Source: Lachnospiraceae bacterium
GTDB lineage: Bacteria; Bacillota; Clostridia; Lachnospirales; Lachnospiraceae
Assembly (NCBI GenBank): GCA_022773965.1
Contig: JALFNQ010000029.1
Span: forward strand, 1 to 33,089
DNA length: 33,089 nucleotides
Direction of reading: 5' to 3'
This document shows positions 17,112-24,814 of the stretch, piece by piece (position 1 is the stretch's first letter; the number at the start of each line of letters is the position of its first letter). Made by a program: the position numbers and the translations under genes. The notes under the pieces were generated by a model that worked only from the letters and a program-made list of their open reading frames with translations, searched no databases and was not told the origin of the DNA.

Positions 17112-17378
17112 CTATAACATTTCCTGCAATTTATCGTAATACTCTTTGTATCTGTAAATGGTCCGCGAGCTCACATTCTGTTTTTTTGCAATATCCACAA
17201 TACTCATGCCATTTTCAAAGCATGTAACAAAATCATTATAAGCGTTCATCCACTTGTCATTGTGCTTCTTCCGTCCACTCATTTTACGGTTTCTGGCAGA
17301 CTCCAGTTCTTCGCGAAGATACGCGTTTTCCTTTTCCAGTTTCTCGATCTTTTTTAATGCTTCCTCTAATGTGATCAT
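17112..17378 (-). CDS. Small coiled-coil and helix-turn-helix DNA-binding protein
   Basis: 88 residues. Residues 3-30 (LEEALKKIEKLEKENAYLRE) form a heptad-like coiled coil for dimerisation. The C-terminal half (about 35-85) begins MSGRKKHNDKW and has an HTH, MSIVDIAKKQNVSSRTIYRY, similar to the DNA-binding end of serine recombinases, though no catalytic domain is present. It may regulate the operon or act with the next protein. GGGAG lies 7 bases before the ATG. No clear promoter was found in the 96 bases before it, so it may be read from the carboxypeptidase promoter. Confidence 0.75.
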   Translation of the reverse strand: MITLEEALKKIEKLEKENAYLREELESARNRKMSGRKKHNDKWMNAYNDFVTCFENGMSIVDIAKKQNVSSRTIYRYKEYYDKLQEML

Positions 17379-17474
17379 ACTCAGTCTCCCTCTGTATTCA
17401 ATCTGTATGTTTCACCGCCATCGACATTTCTAATTATCAGTCTAACATATGCATCACCTGATTGTCACTAAAAA

Positions 17475-18953
17475 CTACAGTGCATCTGCAATCTTTAACA
17501 CGACCATTTTATTTTTCTGAAATGCCAACTCATACTCCCAGTAAGAACAAGGCGCATAAGTAGATCCTACCTCAAGCGTAATGGATGGAATTCCCAGAAT
17601 ATACATGACATATTCACGATATGATCCATCTGCGACTGACTTCGGTGAAGAATATCCACCTGCATCTGAATATCCTGTCAGACTCCGCGCAATACGGTAC
17701 ATCGTCTGTGTATCCTGCTTGATCTTTGACGATGCACAGTCACCAAATACAATCTGTCCCATCGCATGATAATTGACAACACCCAGAAGATGCTGATTCT
17801 TTTTCAGATTGGTTGTGAGTGCTGCAATCGCCTTGCTCTCCGGCTCACTGAGTGCCTTCAGTCCAGTATACCCCTCTGAGCCACGCTTACCTTTTACCAC
17901 AAATTTATTTGCCGGAAAATTACGGTTTAAATCCACACCACGACCATTGGCTTTCCATCGCGGATATTTCGTCTGAGAGATCGTCACGCCATCCGGATTA
18001 GACATAACGATATAATGGATCTGCATATTTTTTAGCACTTTTGCAGGTGTTGAACCACTCAGTGAATTGTTATAATTTCTCAGATAATACTCGATCTCCT
18101 TCATGAGTACAGCAGAGCAAATATATTCTCTTGCATGAAGCGTACTCACCACCAGAAGCGAATCCTGCGCATTCGGATTGCCAATCGCAAAATCATAGAT
18201 CGTCCGCCCCGCCACGCTCTCTCCGATCGATGTAAGCTCACAGTAATTACTGTACTTTTTTTCGAGCTCCTGCATATCAGTCACCATCTGTTTATAAGTA
18301 TACGTTTGGGTCTTAATATCCACTGCCTGCGTATTTGACAATTGAATCGTTGCGGCCGTGCCCTCTTTGTCATCCTGATTTACCGCAACTACCTTATAGG
18401 TATACTTCTTGCCAAATGTCACCGATGCATCCGTATATGATGCCTGATCCGGCTCCCCCAGACTTTTGTAGGCTCCGTTTTCTTTTTTCCGGTAAACCCG
18501 GTAACATGCCACATTCTCGCTTTCATCCCACTCCAGAAGTACCTTTCGATCAGACACGCAGGTCAGATGCAGACCTGTCACTTTTTTCGGTTTCGACAGT
18601 TGCTGCGGTGTCTTCTCCCCGGTGGTTTCCTCCTGCGTACCGTCCTGTAAGGTCTCCTGTTCCTGCGAAGCATCTCCCTGCTCAGTTTCTTCTGTCTGAT
18701 CCTGATGATCTTCCGTTCCCTGTTGCTCTGTTCCCTGATCTCCTGCCGGAGTCTCCGTTGTCTGTATCGGTTCTGACTCATCTTCATGGGCTTCGGCTAA
18801 CTGCTCCAAGGACTGTACACTTGTATCCTCTGTCACAATAAGTTCTTCCGTCAGCCCTTCCTTTATCATACTCTGCGCACAGACCGGCTGCACTGAAAAC
18901 GCCATGCACAACACACTTGCCACGCAGATCATTGCTATCCTTTTGTACTTCAT
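17475..18953 (-). CDS. Secreted M14 zinc carboxypeptidase with a fibronectin-III domain
   Basis: 492 residues from the ATG at 18951-18953 (AGGA 7 bases upstream); a longer frame begins 14 codons earlier without support. A signal peptide ends near PVCAQS. A long acidic and Gln/Thr-rich linker (about 45-120) leads to an Fn3-like domain (about 125-210; VTGLHLTCVSDRKVLLEWDE). The M14 peptidase domain has the zinc site HARE (His273, Glu276) and His396 in NYHAMG, the substrate carboxylate site DLNRNFP (Asn343, Arg344) and the catalytic Glu461 in TLEVGS. All key residues are present. It probably trims peptides or peptidoglycan stems outside the cell. Confidence 0.9.
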   Translation of the reverse strand: MKYKRIAMICVASVLCMAFSVQPVCAQSMIKEGLTEELIVTEDTSVQSLEQLAEAHEDESEPIQTTETPAGDQGTEQQGTEDHQDQTEETEQGDASQEQETLQDGTQEETTGEKTPQQLSKPKKVTGLHLTCVSDRKVLLEWDESENVACYRVYRKKENGAYKSLGEPDQASYTDASVTFGKKYTYKVVAVNQDDKEGTAATIQLSNTQAVDIKTQTYTYKQMVTDMQELEKKYSNYCELTSIGESVAGRTIYDFAIGNPNAQDSLLVVSTLHAREYICSAVLMKEIEYYLRNYNNSLSGSTPAKVLKNMQIHYIVMSNPDGVTISQTKYPRWKANGRGVDLNRNFPANKFVVKGKRGSEGYTGLKALSEPESKAIAALTTNLKKNQHLLGVVNYHAMGQIVFGDCASSKIKQDTQTMYRIARSLTGYSDAGGYSSPKSVADGSYREYVMYILGIPSITLEVGSTYAPCSYWEYELAFQKNKMVVLKIADAL

Positions 18954-19048
18954 AATCTCTTCCTCGGTAATGCCTTCCTGTAAAATTAGATGCACGACTC
19001 ATTCTGCACTGACACCCAGTCACCTACTCTGTCGTGATCATCAAAATC

Positions 19049-19077
19049 ATTATATACTTAGATTTTTCGCTTTACAA
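19049..19077 (-). promoter_or_regulatory. Sigma-A promoter for the carboxypeptidase operon
   Basis: On the minus strand TTGTAA (19072-19077), 17 bases, and a perfect TATAAT (19049-19054). It starts about 88 bases before the gene. Confidence 0.75.
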
Positions 19078-19083
19078 CAAAAA

Positions 19084-19124
19084 AGTAAAAAAGTGATGTC
19101 TGTACATCCAACAAACACCACTTT
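19084..19124 (-). terminator. Terminator of blaI-blaR1
   Basis: On the minus strand AAAGTGGTGT pairs with ACATCACTTT (one G-U pair) and is followed by TTTTTTACTTTTTT. It lies about 30 bases after the blaR1-like stop. Confidence 0.75.
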
Positions 19125-19152
19125 AAAACTCAAAAAAAGCTTTTCTATTTTT

Positions 19153-21252
19153 TCACCTTACATCCATACCCTCATAGGGATCCGGGAAACATTTCGGTGC
19201 AAAGTTTGCATATGTATAATGATCCTCATCACACACCGGTTCGGTACGGATTTTCTGATCCTCCATCCCTACAAGCAGGTGACTGCTATGTAAATAGTGA
19301 CCAAGCTCATGGAAAAACATCAGCATCTCGTCAGGATCATAAAGCAGGCTGCCGGTCTGGTTCCACTCAATCCTGCTGCCTGCAATCTGCATAAATGTGC
19401 CATTTTCCGCGCCCAGCGAATACACATAAAAGGAATATTCGCCGGATGTATCGCGGTTTTCCAGATTCAGTTCCAGCAGGTACGGATCACCAGCGCCGTC
19501 AATGCGTCCGGCGTAAAGATTCTGCCAGCATCTTCCCGAATCATTTACCGCATAGTGGTAAAGCAGATTTCCGTCCGCATCACGGATAAATACATCTCCG
19601 TGACTGCCGCCGTCCGCCACCCCGCTGTAGATTGCTATCGTCTCATCGCCAGGTGTCGCTGCGATATCCATATGCTCGGTGCACAGCGGTTCCAAAGATC
19701 CATAAAAAGCCGGATAAACAGCCAGTGGATCTCCATTTGCATCGCCAAACATCGCTCCGCTGTACAAATGCCCCTCAGATACAGTTGCATAGCTGACACC
19801 ATACATGTAACGCTCACTGATCAGCGTGATCCCGTGAACCAGCTTGTCATCATTATGGATCTCCACGATGCAAGGCTTATTCAGGATCGGATCACCTGCA
19901 TCGATCGCATCCACAAACTCTGAAAAAGATACCTCCTTGGCATCCATCGTCGTGCGGCTGCTGTTGATGTAAAATTCACAGTCCTCCGCAAATGCAAGCT
20001 CGCTGTCGTAATTTTTCTCCCAATCATCATCCGGCATCACATAATTGTCAATACACCGGGCACTGCGGGAAATCGTGCGCACGGATAGCGTTGCGATGAC
20101 CGCACTGTCCTCCGGTTCGTCTTGTCCAGGTACGTTACCTTCTGTCTCGGATGTTTCCTGCGGCGATGCATCCGGCTGCTCATCCTGTTGTGTATCCACC
20201 GGCACCGGATTTTTCATTTCTACAAAACCGTCCGTCTCCTGTGATTGTCGATTCTTCGGCGTATTCTCCACTGCGTCCGCGCCGAGTGCGATTCCCGCCA
20301 GAGCAACCACCAGCACACCAATCACGAGCGTCTGGGCGGTTACCTTTTTGTAATTCAGCACATTTTTGATCCGTTTACCCGTATCACCCTCACCGAACGC
20401 CAGCGGTGTGAATCCTACTGCACGTTTCCCCTGTGCCATCGCCAGCAGTGAATCCGAGTAATCACACCGGATCTCCTCACCAAGTCTGCGCAGCACCAGC
20501 TCATCACAGGACATCTCCATATCCCTGCCACTCTGGAAAAACGCCACCCACACAAGCGGATTAAACCAGTGCAGCGTCAGTGCGACGTATGCAAGGATAC
20601 GAAACAGAGGATCACCTCTGCGGATATGCGTCTTTTCATGAAGCAGAATGTATGTCCTTTCTTTTTCTTCCAGGTCACAGGGCAGATATATCCGTGGACG
20701 CAATACTCCTGCCACAAAAGGAGAAGAGATGCCCTCCAGCAGATAAATGTTTTCCCTGTCCAGACTGGCATGCTTCAGTTTTTTATGCAACTGCAAAATA
20801 CTCACAACTGCATAGCCCGCCATTACACATACGCCGATCAACCAGATCAGAAGCGCGATGTTCTTCCAGCTCCATAGAGAGGTAACCTCCATGGCAGCCT
20901 GTGACTCTGCCAAATGCTCAGAAACAGAGCTTTCTTCTGTTACTACATCTTCTTTTGAAGCACCCGATTCCTCACCTGTGATCCCGACACTTTTCGCCGG
21001 TATCGCCTCCCCATTCACCGGATGCTCCCGTACGGGGAGTTTCTCTGAAATGCTGTTCTGCGCAGACGATATCAGATTAAAGACCGAAACCGGTAAGGCA
21101 ACTGACACCGGACAGAGCAGACGAAACAGCACAATCAGCCACAGTACATAGGAAAAAATCTTTGGCGCACGCCGCAGACAAAGCCGAAGCACCAGAACAA
21201 TGCAGATCACGACCGCACCTGTCGCACTCATTTTTAATATCGTATCGATCAT
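19153..21252 (-). CDS. blaR1: BlaR1/MecR1-type M56 membrane metallopeptidase with a large unusual C-terminal domain
   Basis: 699 residues. Membrane segments lie at about 8-26, 33-60 and 130-152, with a fourth at about 305-325. The M56 peptidase between them has SSPFVAGVLRPRIYLP, the zinc motif HEKTH (205-209) and DMEMSCDELVL with the third ligand. It should sense a cell-wall signal and cut the BlaI repressor. The external C-terminal part (about 330-699) is not a penicillin-binding transpeptidase; no SxxK/SxN/KTG set is seen. It is a long Asp/Glu-rich linker plus a beta-rich domain (about 385-690). Near its end is HELGHYLHSSH (648-658), which fits HExxHxxxxxH. The 4-base ATGA overlap with blaI shows coupling. 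Confidence 0.88.
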   Translation of the reverse strand: MIDTILKMSATGAVVICIVLVLRLCLRRAPKIFSYVLWLIVLFRLLCPVSVALPVSVFNLISSAQNSISEKLPVREHPVNGEAIPAKSVGITGEESGASKEDVVTEESSVSEHLAESQAAMEVTSLWSWKNIALLIWLIGVCVMAGYAVVSILQLHKKLKHASLDRENIYLLEGISSPFVAGVLRPRIYLPCDLEEKERTYILLHEKTHIRRGDPLFRILAYVALTLHWFNPLVWVAFFQSGRDMEMSCDELVLRRLGEEIRCDYSDSLLAMAQGKRAVGFTPLAFGEGDTGKRIKNVLNYKKVTAQTLVIGVLVVALAGIALGADAVENTPKNRQSQETDGFVEMKNPVPVDTQQDEQPDASPQETSETEGNVPGQDEPEDSAVIATLSVRTISRSARCIDNYVMPDDDWEKNYDSELAFAEDCEFYINSSRTTMDAKEVSFSEFVDAIDAGDPILNKPCIVEIHNDDKLVHGITLISERYMYGVSYATVSEGHLYSGAMFGDANGDPLAVYPAFYGSLEPLCTEHMDIAATPGDETIAIYSGVADGGSHGDVFIRDADGNLLYHYAVNDSGRCWQNLYAGRIDGAGDPYLLELNLENRDTSGEYSFYVYSLGAENGTFMQIAGSRIEWNQTGSLLYDPDEMLMFFHELGHYLHSSHLLVGMEDQKIRTEPVCDEDHYTYANFAPKCFPDPYEGMDVR

Positions 21253-21632
21253 TTGCGCTCCTCCTCCCCGTCAGAATCCCGATAAGAGTCAATGAGCTGC
21301 TGCAACTTTTCCACATCACTTTTACTCAGCTTGTTCTTTCTGGAAAATGCAGTCAGAAACAGCGGCAGCGATCCATCAAAATGCTCTTCGATAAAGGCAC
21401 TGCCCTGTCCCGCCTGAAATTCCTCCTTTGACATCTGCACACGCACCATACCGTTTTCATTGACAAAAATCCCCCGCTCACAAAGTCGTTTTAACATCGT
21501 GTATGTCGTTGTCCGCTTCCAGCCAAACCGCTCCTCACACAGCTTTGTCAGCGCTCCGGAACGGATCGGTGCATGCTCCCAGATCAGCTCCGCAAATTTT
21601 GCCTCCATTTCACCCAATTTAAATGCTTCCAT
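21249..21632 (-). CDS. blaI: BlaI/MecI-family transcriptional repressor
   Basis: 127 residues. The N-terminal winged helix starts KLGEMEAKFAELIWEHAPI, and the recognition part is GWKRTTTYTMLKRLCERG. The C-terminal half (about 75-127) is the dimerisation region that BlaR1-type peptidases cut. Regulation is visible: two inverted repeats with TTAGAC arms cover its own promoter. It should repress itself and blaR1 until a cell-wall signal arrives. No beta-lactamase gene is nearby, so further targets must lie elsewhere or the pair controls itself and its neighbours. Confidence 0.92.
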   Translation of the reverse strand: MEAFKLGEMEAKFAELIWEHAPIRSGALTKLCEERFGWKRTTTYTMLKRLCERGIFVNENGMVRVQMSKEEFQAGQGSAFIEEHFDGSLPLFLTAFSRKNKLSKSDVEKLQQLIDSYRDSDGEEERK

Positions 21633-21714
21633 ATGCGATTACTCCCTCCTGAGTTTTTCTCACGGCTGCCTCATTCCTCTGTAGCAGCCTCCCTTATCTT
21701 CCTTCTTACGCACG

Positions 21715-21737
21715 TTTGTCTAATATCTTTAGACAAA
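21715..21737. promoter_or_regulatory. BlaI-type operator 1
   Basis: TTTGTCTAA (21715-21723) and TTAGACAAA (21729-21737) are perfect 9-bp inverted arms around 5 bases. The site covers the expected transcription start of blaI, about 24 bp (centre to centre) from operator 2. Confidence 0.8.
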
Positions 21738-21740
21738 TTA

Positions 21741-21769
21741 AGTCTAACATCATTAGACAGTGTTGTCAA
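21741..21769 (-). promoter_or_regulatory. blaI promoter
   Basis: On the minus strand a perfect TTGACA (21764-21769), 17 bases, TAGACT (21741-21746). Operator 2 overlaps the -10 and spacer, and operator 1 lies at the start site. Confidence 0.75.
21742..21758. promoter_or_regulatory. BlaI-type operator 2
   Basis: GTCTAA (21742-21747) and TTAGAC (21753-21758) around 5 bases, the same arm sequence and spacing as operator 1. It lies between the -35 and -10 of blaI. Confidence 0.78.
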
Positions 21770-21775
21770 TGCCAA

Positions 21776-21838
21776 ATTTTTGTTAGTTATGCGTAAATTT
21801 CTGTTAGCTATGAGCATATTTCTGTTAGTTATGTATAA
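21776..21838. repeat. Three tandem 21-bp direct repeats between divergent promoters
   Basis: Units at 21776-21796, 21797-21817 and 21818-21838 share ATTTCTGTTAGTTATG with one or two changes per copy, then a looser AT-rich tail. The period of 21 bp equals two helical turns. The array begins 6 bp upstream of the blaI -35 and ends 43 bp before the -35 of the cation-efflux promoter. It resembles a tandem regulator site. Confidence 0.8.
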
Positions 21839-21881
21839 GAAAGTTTAGCTGTTGATAATGTGCATTTTTGCGCATACACAC

Positions 21882-21910
21882 TTGAATTATGCATACGCAT
21901 ATGCTATAGT
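21882..21910 (+). promoter_or_regulatory. Promoter for the cation-efflux gene
   Basis: TTGAAT (21882-21887), 17 bases, TATAGT (21905-21910). The spacer contains the palindrome GCATATGC. The leader is about 85 bases and includes a dispersed palindrome. Confidence 0.65.
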
Positions 21911-21934
21911 GCAAGGAAACATTTGAGGCACGAC

Positions 21935-21961
21935 GTAACTGTAAAGGTCATGAGCAGTTAC
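21935..21961. repeat. Dispersed palindromic element, copy C, in the cation-efflux leader
   Basis: 27 bp running from GTAACTG to CAGTTAC, an 8-bp stem when the outer C-G pair is counted, with a 13-base loop containing AAAGGT. Flanking 8-mers GGCACGAC (21927-21934) and GACACAAC (21962-21969) match at 6 of 8. It has the same length as copy B and 20 of 27 identical bases. Confidence 0.68.
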
Positions 21962-22002
21962 GACACAACACTATTTTCGTGTTTTGTAAAGGGGGATTTT
22001 TT

Positions 22003-22908
22003 ATGACTCAATCAACTGATAAGACCAAAAAGAGTGAACCTACATATGAACAAACTGCCACACACGTTGCCATTGTAACAATTATCTGGAACCTGATTCT
22101 TTCCGTCGGCAAGCTGCTCGCCGGTATTTTCGCCCATTCCGGAGCGATGATCTCCGATGCGGTACACTCCGCTTCGGACGTGTTCAGTTCCATCATTGTC
22201 ATTATCGGTATTCAGATCGCCAGCCGTGATTCTGATAAGGAGCATCCTTACGGTCACGAGCGCATGGAATGTGTCGCTGCGATCATTCTGGCGACGGTAC
22301 TGTGCATCACCGGCTTTGGTATCGGGATCAACGCATGCAAGAACATTTTTTCCGGCGATTATGCAAGCCTCGCGATTCCCGGTGTCCTCGCTCTGATCGC
22401 TGCACTCGTCTCCATTATTGTCAAGGAAGCGATGTTCTGGTACACGAGACATTACGCTAAAAAAATCGACTCCGGCGCACTCATGGCAGACGCATGGCAC
22501 CATCGTTCTGACGCACTCTCTTCTGTAGGCGCTCTGATCGGTATCGGCGGCGCAAGGCTTGGCTTTCCGATTCTGGACTCTGTTGCCAGCTTAGTCATCT
22601 GTGTATTTATCGTCAAAGCCGCTTATGATATTTTTATGGATGCTATCGATAAAATGGTCGACAAAGCATGTGACGAGAATACCCAACAGCAGCTTCGCGA
22701 CTGCGCGCTGGCTGTATCCGGCGTTGAAGGAATCGATCTTCTGATGACCCGTGTATTCGGAAATAAGATCTATGTGGACATCGAAATCTGTGCCAACGGA
22801 GATAAAACACTCCGGGAAGCACATGATATCGCCGAGGAAGTGCATGATTCCATTGAGAAAACTTTTCCGAAAGTCAAGCACATCATGGTGCATGTGAATC
22901 CGGTATAA
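22003..22908 (+). CDS. Cation diffusion facilitator (CDF) metal efflux protein
   Basis: 301 residues from the ATG at 22003 (AAAGGGGG about 8 bases before); an upstream GTG frame is not supported. Six membrane segments are predicted between residues 20 and 225, followed by a cytoplasmic metal-binding tail. The transport site is His55/Asp59 in HSASD and His166/Asp170 in HHRSD, the HxxxD pair of zinc-, iron- or manganese-type carriers. HPYGHERME after the second segment is the family signature. It exports divalent metal by proton exchange. The metal is not certain. It is divergent from blaI, and the two promoters share the tandem repeats. Confidence 0.92.
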   Translation: MTQSTDKTKKSEPTYEQTATHVAIVTIIWNLILSVGKLLAGIFAHSGAMISDAVHSASDVFSSIIVIIGIQIASRDSDKEHPYGHERMECVAAIILATVLCITGFGIGINACKNIFSGDYASLAIPGVLALIAALVSIIVKEAMFWYTRHYAKKIDSGALMADAWHHRSDALSSVGALIGIGGARLGFPILDSVASLVICVFIVKAAYDIFMDAIDKMVDKACDENTQQQLRDCALAVSGVEGIDLLMTRVFGNKIYVDIEICANGDKTLREAHDIAEEVHDSIEKTFPKVKHIMVHVNPV

Positions 22909-22948
22909 CCTGAAAAAGAGTCGCTCATGCTACTTTCGCGCACACAAC

Positions 22949-22975
22949 AAAGCCGCCGCTTACAGCGACGGCTTT
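22949..22975. terminator. Bidirectional terminator
   Basis: AAAGCCGCCGCT and AGCGACGGCTTT form a 12-bp stem with one non-Watson-Crick position and a 3-base loop. It lies between the convergent cation-efflux and AAA-ATPase genes. The plus-strand tail is AACTTTTATCC. Confidence 0.7.
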
Positions 22976-22980
22976 AACTT

Positions 22981-24675
22981 TTATCCAATCAGGACTTTCT
23001 TTCCCTCAAAAGCAAAGCCATATTTATAAATATGTTCTTTTGGTATGCCCTTTGCAATCAGCACTGCTGCATACTGCTTTTCCTCAATCTGTGCATGTGC
23101 GGCACGGACGGTATCCTCAAGTGACTGCTCACGGCGTGAGTTGAACACCTTAAATTCCAGAATATAAGCATTCTTACTTTTATCCCTAGGCTCGATCATT
23201 ACATCATATCTGCCCAAGCCACTCTCGCGGTTAGATGTAACCACATAATCTTTTTGCAAATCTACCATCAGCCCGAGCACAAAACCATGATAAAATCTCT
23301 CCGGCTCTGCTTTCGACGTTTTTTTCCCTGTATCGAAACTGCTAAACATATTCATGGCTACCTGATTCATATAATCATTCATGGCATCCGTGTCACACAC
23401 CAGAAGTGCCTCCACAAAAGAATTATACTCCTGCTCTGTCACCGAAAACCAGTCATGAACCATCCTGCGGAACATCAGCTCTACTTCCCGATTTGTGATC
23501 GCAAGCTCGTACAACGGTTCCATTCCCACAGGGATTTCCAGATAACTCTGCCGCGAGATCACTTTCAGATATCCGCTTGCCAGGAGTAGACTCCACACAG
23601 CCTGCTCACTGCCATCGAGACGATTAAACACGATCTGTTCGTCAATCGTTGAATAAATATGCTCCCCACATATCAAACGTTCAAACTGTTTTTTTATGTT
23701 GACTGTACCTGCTTGAAGCAGTTGACTGACAAGCGCATTACTACTCGTATTGACCCAATATGCAGCAACTTCTCCTGTATCAAGAAAATTTAAGATTGAC
23801 CACGGGTTATAAATATCCTTCTGCTTTCCAAAAATAAAACCATCATACCAGAATTTTATTTCCTTTTTTAGATTTCCGTAGCCGTATTCATCAAGTGCTT
23901 CAAACACTTCTTCTTCTGTGAAACCAAACGCAGTCGCATACTCATCAGCAGTTGTTGTCACAACCTTCAGATTGTTTAAATCAGAAAAAATGGATTCCTT
24001 GCTTACCCTTGTAATTCCGGTCATCACTGCGCGTGCCAGATACGGATTTGTCTTAAACGTGGAGTTAAACAGACTTCGCATAAAAGAAGTGATCTCACTC
24101 CAATACCCATCTACATACGCCTCCTGCATGGGAGTGTCGTACTCATCCAAAAGAATGAGCACCTTTTTCCCGAAATACCGATAAAGAAAACCCGACAACT
24201 GATACAGCGCCGATGTAGCATCACTGTCGCTGACATCAACAGACTGCACACGCTGAAAATAGGCACGATCGGCATCTGTCAGCACCTCGCTGTCCAACAG
24301 ATACCGAAAATCCCGGTATAGATCACGCAATATCTCACACATTTTCTCTCTGGCTGACTGATAGTTTCCCTCTTTTACCCGGGCAAAGGACAGACTGACC
24401 ACCGGGTATGTGCCCTGCAACGCACGGTATTTCTCATCTTCCCAGATAGAAAGCCCTTCAAACAGAGCTCCTTTGTCCGCATGTTCCACCGAAAAAAAAG
24501 TCTCCAGCATGCTCATATTCAACGTCTTACCAAAACGACGCGGCCGGGTAATAAGCGTCACATCATCTCCGCTCTCCCACCACTCTTTAATAAACGATGT
24601 CTTATCTACATAAAAGTATCCATTTTCTCTGAGCTTTACAAAATCCTGTGCTCCGATCACTACTTTTCCTGCCAT
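22981..24675 (-). CDS. Predicted AAA-ATPase with C-terminal PD-(D/E)XK nuclease-like domain
   Basis: 564 residues from the ATG at 24673-24675, with GGAGG 5 bases upstream; a longer frame adds 17 unsupported codons. The opening GAQDFVKLRENGYFYVDKT and the P-loop TRPRRFGKT (about 43-51) are typical of the AAA-ATPase-like family (Pfam PF09820). Walker B is VLILLDEYD (172-180). The C-terminal part (about 460-560) fits DUF1703/PDDEXK_9 with Asp491 in GLGRYDVMI and Glu507-x-Lys509 in ILEFK. The family is often multi-copy in gut Clostridia and Bacteroidetes and its function is unproven; a selfish or defence-type nuclease is often suggested. It seems complete. Confidence 0.88.
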   Translation of the reverse strand: MAGKVVIGAQDFVKLRENGYFYVDKTSFIKEWWESGDDVTLITRPRRFGKTLNMSMLETFFSVEHADKGALFEGLSIWEDEKYRALQGTYPVVSLSFARVKEGNYQSAREKMCEILRDLYRDFRYLLDSEVLTDADRAYFQRVQSVDVSDSDATSALYQLSGFLYRYFGKKVLILLDEYDTPMQEAYVDGYWSEITSFMRSLFNSTFKTNPYLARAVMTGITRVSKESIFSDLNNLKVVTTTADEYATAFGFTEEEVFEALDEYGYGNLKKEIKFWYDGFIFGKQKDIYNPWSILNFLDTGEVAAYWVNTSSNALVSQLLQAGTVNIKKQFERLICGEHIYSTIDEQIVFNRLDGSEQAVWSLLLASGYLKVISRQSYLEIPVGMEPLYELAITNREVELMFRRMVHDWFSVTEQEYNSFVEALLVCDTDAMNDYMNQVAMNMFSSFDTGKKTSKAEPERFYHGFVLGLMVDLQKDYVVTSNRESGLGRYDVMIEPRDKSKNAYILEFKVFNSRREQSLEDTVRAAHAQIEEKQYAAVLIAKGIPKEHIYKYGFAFEGKKVLIG

Positions 24676-24735
24676 ACATGCCTCCAAATAAAAAGAACGT
24701 ACGCTCTGCGAACTTTCTATTATCATGAATAAAAG

Positions 24736-24773
24736 CTGCCATACGAATCACTTTTTTGATTAGAGTATAGCAG
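24736..24773 (-). terminator. Terminator of the kinase/regulator operon
   Basis: On the minus strand CTGCTATAC...GTATGGCAG forms an interrupted hairpin (CTGC/GCAG, ATAC/GTAT, AATC/GATT pairs) followed by CTTTTATTC. It comes about 40 bases after the kinase stop. The TATACT inside could also serve as a -10 for the ATPase gene, but its -35 is poor. Confidence 0.5.
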
Positions 24774-24814
24774 TTTTCTCTTTAAATTAAAACCTTTATT
24801 TCCAACATCAAATT

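Noticed and set aside
19297-19923. 208-residue open frame on the plus strand
   Set aside because: It is antisense to the BlaR1-type gene, has no ribosome site and resembles no protein; the minus-strand frame has clear family motifs.
19153-21252. True beta-lactam sensor at the BlaR1 C-terminus
   Set aside because: The transpeptidase motifs SxxK, SxN and KTG were not found in order, so a penicillin-sensing role is not supported.
21776-21838. Tandem repeats as a CRISPR array
   Set aside because: The 21-bp units follow each other with no unique spacers, and no cas genes are present.
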